Positions 59,726 through 64,000 of a stretch of DNA of 64,000 nucleotides are shown piece by piece. The notes below the pieces were generated by a model. It was not told the origin of the DNA. It did no database searches and was given only the letters and a program-made list of their open reading frames with translations. The stretch is from NCBI GenBank assembly GCA_964556755.1, contig CAZKXI010000011.1, forward strand, positions 26,188 to 90,187. Direction: 5' to 3'. This DNA is from UBA4085 sp964556755 (GTDB lineage: Bacteria; Acidobacteriota; Aminicenantia; Aminicenantales; UBA4085). Position 1 is the first letter of the stretch. Each line of letters starts with the position of its first letter. A program made the translations under genes and the position numbers.

Positions 59726-61227
59726 CCTCCGCTCCCCCTGCCATCTCCGTCCTGTCGATGAAGGGCGTCGGCAAGCGCTTCGGCGCCACCGCGGCCCTGG
59801 CCGGCGTCGACTTCGAGCTCGGCCCGGGCCAGGTCCATGCCCTGCTCGGCGAGAACGGAGCCGGCAAGAGCACTCTGATGAAGATCCTCAGCGGGGCCCT
59901 CCGCCCCGATGACGGGTCCATGTCCCTCGCCGGGCGGCCCTATGCTCCCGACGGCCCGTTGGACGGCCGGCGCGGCGGCGTCTCGATGATCTACCAGGAG
60001 CTGACCCTGGCCCCCCATTTGACGGTGGAGGAAAACGTCCTCCTCGGCCGCGAGCCGAGCCGAAGCGGATTCCTGGTCCGGGCCGAGGCCCGGCGCCGCA
60101 TCCGCGAGACTCTGGCCTTCCTTCACCACCCCGAGATCGGATTGGACGAGCCGGTCCGCGGCCTCAGCGTCGGGGCCCGCCAGATCGTCGAGATCACCCG
60201 GGCCCTTCTGGACAAGGCCCGCATCCTGGTCATGGACGAGCCTACCAGCTCCCTGACCCAGGAGGACACAGAGCGCCTCTTCCAAGTCATCCGCAAGCTC
60301 CGAGCCGAGGGCGTATCCATCATCTACATCAGCCACTTCCTGGAGGAAGTCCAGGCTGTGGCCGACGTCTACACGGTGTTGCGCGACGGCCGCAACGCCG
60401 GTTCCGGCCCCATCGCCGGGACGAGCCTGGAATCCATTATCCGGCTCATGGTCGGCAAGGACGTCCGGGAGATGTTTCCCCGCGTCCCGCACCAGGCCGG
60501 CGAGGTCCTCCTCTCGCTCTGCGGCCTGCAGGGCGCCCGGATGGCCGAGCCGGTGACCCTGGAGCTGCGCCGGGGCGAGATCCTCGGCCTGGCCGGCCTG
60601 ATCGGGGCCGGGCGGACGGAGACCCTGCGGGCCGTCTTTGGGCTCGACCCGGCCGGCCGCGGCTCCGTGGACGTGGCCGGCCGCCCGTGCGGTCCGGGTC
60701 CCAGCGCCCGCATCGGCCGGGGGATGGGCCTGCTGAGCGAGGACCGACAAGGCGAAGGCCTGGCCTTGTCGCGGAGCCTGGCCGACAACATCACCCTCAG
60801 CCGCCTCCGCCCCTACCGGCGGGGCTTCCTGCTGGACGAGCGGCGCCGCGAAGCCGCCGCGGCGGACTGGATGCGGGAGCTCGCCGTCCGGGCCCCCGGC
60901 CCCCGCACGCCGGCCGCCTCGCTCTCGGGCGGGAACCAGCAGAAAGTCGTCCTGGCCCGGCTGCTCCATCAGCAGGCCGACATCCTGCTGTTCGACGAGC
61001 CGACCCGGGGCATCGACGTGCTGAGCAAGGCCCAGATCTACGAGTGGATCGGCCGCCTGGCCGCCCAGGGCAAGGGCATCCTCTTCGTCAGCTCCTACTT
61101 TCCCGAGCTGATCGGCGTCTGCGACCGCATCGCCGTCTTCTACCGCGGCCGGATCGCGGCCGACCGGCCGGCCGGGGCCTGGACCGAGGAGCGGCTGATG
61201 GCGGCGGCGACGACAGGAAAGGCGTGA
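59722..61227 (+). CDS. Sugar ABC transporter ATP-binding protein (RbsA family, two ATPase domains)
   Basis: 501-aa cytosolic energy subunit with two fused nucleotide-binding domains. Domain 1: Walker A GENGAGKST (about 42-50), Walker B ILVMDEPTSSL. Domain 2: degenerate P-loop LIGAGRTETLRA (about 292-303), signature LSGGNQQKVV (about 401-410) and DEPTRGIDV. This arrangement is typical of RbsA/MglA. It sits between the binding protein (4-bp overlap) and the permease (4-bp gap), forming the transporter of the operon. Confidence 0.95.
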   Translation: MTSAPPAISVLSMKGVGKRFGATAALAGVDFELGPGQVHALLGENGAGKSTLMKILSGALRPDDGSMSLAGRPYAPDGPLDGRRGGVSMIYQELTLAPHLTVEENVLLGREPSRSGFLVRAEARRRIRETLAFLHHPEIGLDEPVRGLSVGARQIVEITRALLDKARILVMDEPTSSLTQEDTERLFQVIRKLRAEGVSIIYISHFLEEVQAVADVYTVLRDGRNAGSGPIAGTSLESIIRLMVGKDVREMFPRVPHQAGEVLLSLCGLQGARMAEPVTLELRRGEILGLAGLIGAGRTETLRAVFGLDPAGRGSVDVAGRPCGPGPSARIGRGMGLLSEDRQGEGLALSRSLADNITLSRLRPYRRGFLLDERRREAAAADWMRELAVRAPGPRTPAASLSGGNQQKVVLARLLHQQADILLFDEPTRGIDVLSKAQIYEWIGRLAAQGKGILFVSSYFPELIGVCDRIAVFYRGRIAADRPAGAWTEERLMAAATTGKA

Positions 61228-61231
61228 GACC

Positions 61232-62200
61232 ATGAACTCCCCGAGCAAGCTCAAGTCCGCGGTCAACCTCGTGGCGCCCTTTTTGGGGCTGATCCTGGTC
61301 ATCGCGCTCTTCTCCGCCCTGCCCGAGGTCTCCTCGCGCTTCCTGCGGCCGGCCAACCTGAAGGCCGTAGCCGCCCAGTCGGTCATCGTGGCCCTCGGCG
61401 CCCTGGGCATGACCCTGGTCATCATCAGCGGCGGCATCGACTTGTCGGCGGCCTCGAACATCGCCCTCTCGGGCGTCATCACGGCCTTCGCCGTCAACCA
61501 GGGCCTGCCGCCTCTCCTGGCCGTCCTCCTGGGCGTCCTGACCGGCGGCCTGATCGGCCTCGTCAACGGCGTCCTGATCACCCGTCTGAGGCTGGTCCCG
61601 TTCATCATCACCATGGGCATGATGGGCATCGCCCGCGGCCTGGCCAAATGGCTGGCCCGCAACCAGAAGATCGACGCCCCGCTGACCTGGATCAACGAGC
61701 TGATGGCCAAGTCGCCCCGGCCTTCCTGGCTGATCCTGGCCCCGGGTGTTTGGCTGATGATCGCCCTGGCCTTGATCATGGCCGTCGTCCTGAAGCGGAC
61801 GGTCTTCGGCCGCCACGCCTTCGCCATCGGGTCCAACGAGTCCGCGGCCCGGCTTTGCGGCGTCCGGGTCGGGGCGACCAAGGCCGCCATCTACGCCGTC
61901 GGCGGCCTGTTCTGCGGCCTGGCCGGGGTCATGGAGTTCTCCCGGCTCACGGTCGGGGACCCGACGGTCGCCGTCGGCTTGGAGCTGGACATCATCGCGG
62001 CCGTCGTTATCGGCGGCGGCAGCCTGAGCGGCGGCGAGGGCAGCATCCTGGGCTCGATGATCGGGGTCTTCATCATGTCCTTTCTGCGCAACGGCTGCAC
62101 CATGATGGGCTGGCCGAATTATATCCAGGAGATCATCATCGGCGTCATCATCGTGGCCGCCGTGGCCTTGGACCAGATCCGGCACCGGAAGGCGGCTTAG
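61232..62200 (+). CDS. Sugar ABC transporter permease (RbsC family)
   Basis: 322-aa inner-membrane permease with eight to ten hydrophobic helices and family motifs VIVALGALGMTLVIISGGIDLS (about 47-68), GFRHAFAIGSNESAA-type loop (FGRHAFAIGSNESAARL, about 191-207) and VIGGGSLSGGEGSILGSMIGV. Acts with the RbsA- and RbsB-type proteins encoded upstream. The GHMP kinase follows 13 bp later and probably phosphorylates the imported sugar. Confidence 0.93.
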   Translation: MNSPSKLKSAVNLVAPFLGLILVIALFSALPEVSSRFLRPANLKAVAAQSVIVALGALGMTLVIISGGIDLSAASNIALSGVITAFAVNQGLPPLLAVLLGVLTGGLIGLVNGVLITRLRLVPFIITMGMMGIARGLAKWLARNQKIDAPLTWINELMAKSPRPSWLILAPGVWLMIALALIMAVVLKRTVFGRHAFAIGSNESAARLCGVRVGATKAAIYAVGGLFCGLAGVMEFSRLTVGDPTVAVGLELDIIAAVVIGGGSLSGGEGSILGSMIGVFIMSFLRNGCTMMGWPNYIQEIIIGVIIVAAVALDQIRHRKAA

Positions 62201-62213
62201 GCGGGCCCGGATT

Positions 62214-63269
62214 ATGCCAAATCCGACACGCCTCCGACCGATCCGGGTTGTCCATGCCCGGGCTCCCATCCGGATCAACGACATCGGCGGCTGGACCGAC
62301 ACTTGGTTCGCCGGCCGCGGCCGGGTCCTCAACGCGGCCGTCGAGCCCGCGGTCGAGGCCCAAGCCCGGGTCTTCGAGCGGAAGCGGGGCGAGGCTAGGG
62401 TTCGCCTCCTGGCTTCCAACTATGGGCAGATTCTCCGCATCGACCCGTCTTCCCCCCGGGCCGAGCCGCATGGGCTGCTCCAGTTCGCGGTTTCCGCCCT
62501 GCCGCCCGACCCGGACCTGAGGCTGGAGGTCTCCCTGCACTCCCGCGTTCCCGCCGGCATCTCCACCGGGACGTCGGCTTCCGTCACGGTCGCCCTGCTG
62601 GGCGTCTTGAACGCCCTGCGGGCCAAGCCCCTGGCCTGGTCCGATCTGGCCGGGCTGGCCCACCGGGTGGAGACGGAGATGCTGGGAGGTCAGAGCGGCA
62701 TCCAGGACCAGATCGCGGCCGCCCACGGCGGATTGAGCTTCATCGTCATGGACGAATACCCCAAGGCCCGGACGACCCCCCTCCGCCTCTCCGCGGAGCT
62801 GCGGGCCGAGCTGGACCGCAGGCTGGAGCTGGTTTACCTGGGATCCCCGCACCGATCATCGGCCATTCACGAGGCTGTGATCGCCGAGCTGGAACGGGGC
62901 GGCCCCCAGTTCGCCGTTTTGCGCGAGCTGGCCGACCTGGCGGGGGAGGCCCGGCGGGCCCTGCGAGCCGAGGACCTGGAGGCCTTCGGGCGGATCATGA
63001 TCCTCAACAACGAGGCCCAGCGGCGGCTGGGCACGGGGCTTGTCTCGGCCAGGGCCGATCGGGCCGCCCAGCTCTTCAAGAGCTTCGGAGCCGCGGGCTG
63101 GAAGGTCAACGGCGCCGGCGGGGCCGGAGGCTCCATGGCCGTACTGGCTTCTCCCGACGATAACCGCCGCCGGGCCATGGCCGAAGCCCTGGCGCGTCTG
63201 GGACGGGGCGTCAGGATCATCCCCACCCGGATCTCCGTCGAGGGCGTCCAGGCGTGGGAGGCTCTCTAG
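62214..63269 (+). CDS. GHMP-family sugar kinase
   Basis: 351-aa cytosolic kinase. Motifs: N-terminal APIRINDIGGWTDTWF (about 16-31), the ATP loop VPAGISTGTSASVTVALLG (about 112-130) and a C-terminal GAGGAGGSMAVL glycine loop. It resembles the fucokinase/heptose-7-phosphate kinase branch of GHMP enzymes (DIGGWTD motif). It is the last gene of the sugar ABC operon, so it likely phosphorylates the imported sugar. The exact substrate cannot be read. The start ATG 62214 has only a weak ribosome site. Confidence 0.85.
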   Translation: MPNPTRLRPIRVVHARAPIRINDIGGWTDTWFAGRGRVLNAAVEPAVEAQARVFERKRGEARVRLLASNYGQILRIDPSSPRAEPHGLLQFAVSALPPDPDLRLEVSLHSRVPAGISTGTSASVTVALLGVLNALRAKPLAWSDLAGLAHRVETEMLGGQSGIQDQIAAAHGGLSFIVMDEYPKARTTPLRLSAELRAELDRRLELVYLGSPHRSSAIHEAVIAELERGGPQFAVLRELADLAGEARRALRAEDLEAFGRIMILNNEAQRRLGTGLVSARADRAAQLFKSFGAAGWKVNGAGGAGGSMAVLASPDDNRRRAMAEALARLGRGVRIIPTRISVEGVQAWEAL

Positions 63270-63304
63270 GCTCCGATCCTCCGCCGCCAAGGAAAAGGGG
63301 GCCG

Positions 63305-63323
63305 TCGCTGTCTAACACAGCGA
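63305..63323 (+). promoter_or_regulatory. Stem-loop in the leader of the LTxxQ protein
   Basis: TCGCTGT-CTAAC-ACAGCGA: 7-bp perfect stem with a 5-nt loop, 22 nt before ATG 63346. An AGGAGG ribosome site lies between. No T-tract follows, so a leader structure rather than a terminator is likely. Confidence 0.45.
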
Positions 63324-63345
63324 ACCCGGACATAGGAGGTCCAAG

Positions 63346-64000
63346 ATGAAAAGATACGCCGCCCTGATCGCCCTGATGGCCATGGCCGCCCTAGGCCTCG
63401 AGGGGCTGGCCCAGGAAGCGCCGGCCCCGGCCCGCCCCGGCCGGCCCGGTGTCCAAGCCCGACTGGCTCGGGCTCAAGAATCCTTGAACCTGACTCCCGA
63501 GCAGGAAGCCAAGCTGGAGGAGTTCCGCAAGGCCCGGCAGGCCGAGAACCAGGCCTTCGGCGAGCAGATGAAGACGCTGCGCGAGCAGATGCAGGCTCTG
63601 CGCAAGGACGGAAAGCCCGATCCGGCCAAGATGAACCCCCTGATCGACCAGATGTTCAAGCTCCAGGCCGATCGGGCCAAGGCCGGTCTTAAGAGCCAGA
63701 TGGAACGGGAGAAGATCTTCACTCCCGAGCAGCTGGAGAAGATGAAGCAAGGCCGCGGCGCCCTCGGCCTGGGGATGCGGATGGGCCTGCGGCCCGGCAT
63801 GGGCATGCGGCCCGGCCTCGGAATGCGGCAAATGCGCCCCGGGATGGGCATGAGGATGAGGGTGCCGATGCGGCCCGGCATGGGCATGCGGCCCGGGTAC
63901 CGGATGGGCATGCGCCAGGGCATGCGTGAAGGTATGCGCACGGGTATGCGCATGGGCCGCGGGATGCGCCCCGGCCTGATGAGGGACGTCCCCAAGGACG
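63346..64000 (+). CDS. Exported LTxxQ (Spy/CpxP-like) protein with Met/Arg/Gly-rich tail (3' end outside window)
   Basis: Partial gene, at least 218 residues, still open at the window edge. Signal peptide 1-22 (MKRYAALIALMAMAALGLEGLAQ). The mature part is helical with LTPEQ (49-53) and FTPEQ (125-129), the two motifs of the Spy/CpxP LTxxQ family of periplasmic chaperones and metal-stress proteins. From residue 141 on comes a long tail of GMRMG/GMGMRPG-type repeats: 20 Met in residues 141-212 by my count, with nearly as many Arg. Met-rich stretches commonly bind Cu(I) or Ag(I). AGGAGG ribosome site 5 nt upstream. Confidence 0.8.
   Translation, partial: MKRYAALIALMAMAALGLEGLAQEAPAPARPGRPGVQARLARAQESLNLTPEQEAKLEEFRKARQAENQAFGEQMKTLREQMQALRKDGKPDPAKMNPLIDQMFKLQADRAKAGLKSQMEREKIFTPEQLEKMKQGRGALGLGMRMGLRPGMGMRPGLGMRQMRPGMGMRMRVPMRPGMGMRPGYRMGMRQGMREGMRTGMRMGRGMRPGLMRDVPKD

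Overview
The window is high-GC bacterial DNA, roughly two-thirds GC by eye. It appears to come from a metagenome scaffold: it holds three runs of exactly 100 N, and two of these are flanked by identical 55-bp copies of the same sequence, which looks like two contigs left unmerged. Secretins, Tat and lipoprotein signals and outer-membrane barrels show a diderm cell. The gene mix (DUF5107, RbsD/FucU-like lipoprotein, UROD-like methyltransferase, cohesin-tailed secretin, many secreted peptidases) would suit an Acidobacteriota/Aminicenantota-like anaerobe. That placement is inference, not shown by a marker gene.

Layout. 1-5323: polyamine uptake (potC, potD), a secreted propeller protein, glutamine synthetase divergent from an Lrp/AsnC regulator, and S-adenosylmethionine decarboxylase. 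5479-13572: a secreted M1-like peptidase, an NtrC-type two-component system whose sensor has a PDZ-like domain, and a small membrane protein. 13664-21176: a type IV pilus/type II secretion operon (F, E, PilM-like, PilN, PilO-like, PilP-like, secretin with a cohesin-like tail). 21230-25421: P-loop NTPase, MoaD-like protein, tungsten-type aldehyde:ferredoxin oxidoreductase and a tandem class II aldolase. 25494-28622: prolyl oligopeptidase and a secreted protein.

28657-32731 (minus strand) is the most unusual part. A four-gene operon encodes a Tat-type protein with eight [4Fe-4S] motifs, an outer-membrane barrel with a cysteine cluster, a small periplasmic cysteine protein and a NapH-like membrane polyferredoxin. 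A ferritin-like DUF2202 lipoprotein follows. No haem-binding CXXCH motif is present, so this is a candidate cytochrome-free electron route across the envelope.

33073-43033: carbohydrate and ester metabolism (esterase with a true sequencing gap, beta-lactamase-like hydrolase, DUF5107-TPR protein, sodium/solute symporter, RbsD-like lipoprotein, NIF3-like protein, UROD-like protein). 43148-44249: tRNA with CAT anticodon and tilS. 44331-48762: barrel protein, asparagine synthetase and a membrane glycosyltransferase. 48933-54535: prepilin-like proteins converging on a minus-strand operon of ABC transporter, TPR protein and prepilin peptidase. 54983-55828: agmatinase between two structured gene-free stretches that carry inverted repeats. 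56283-63269: DUF3467, a clan-D glycosidase, a small protein, and a sugar ABC transporter with a GHMP sugar kinase. The window ends inside an LTxxQ (Spy/CpxP-like) protein with a striking Met/Arg/Gly-rich tail.

Several genes have a TANAAT-like -10 box only 6-8 nt before the start codon, suggesting leaderless transcripts. Convergent genes often abut within 0-9 bp. I saw no CRISPR array, complete insertion sequence or rRNA.
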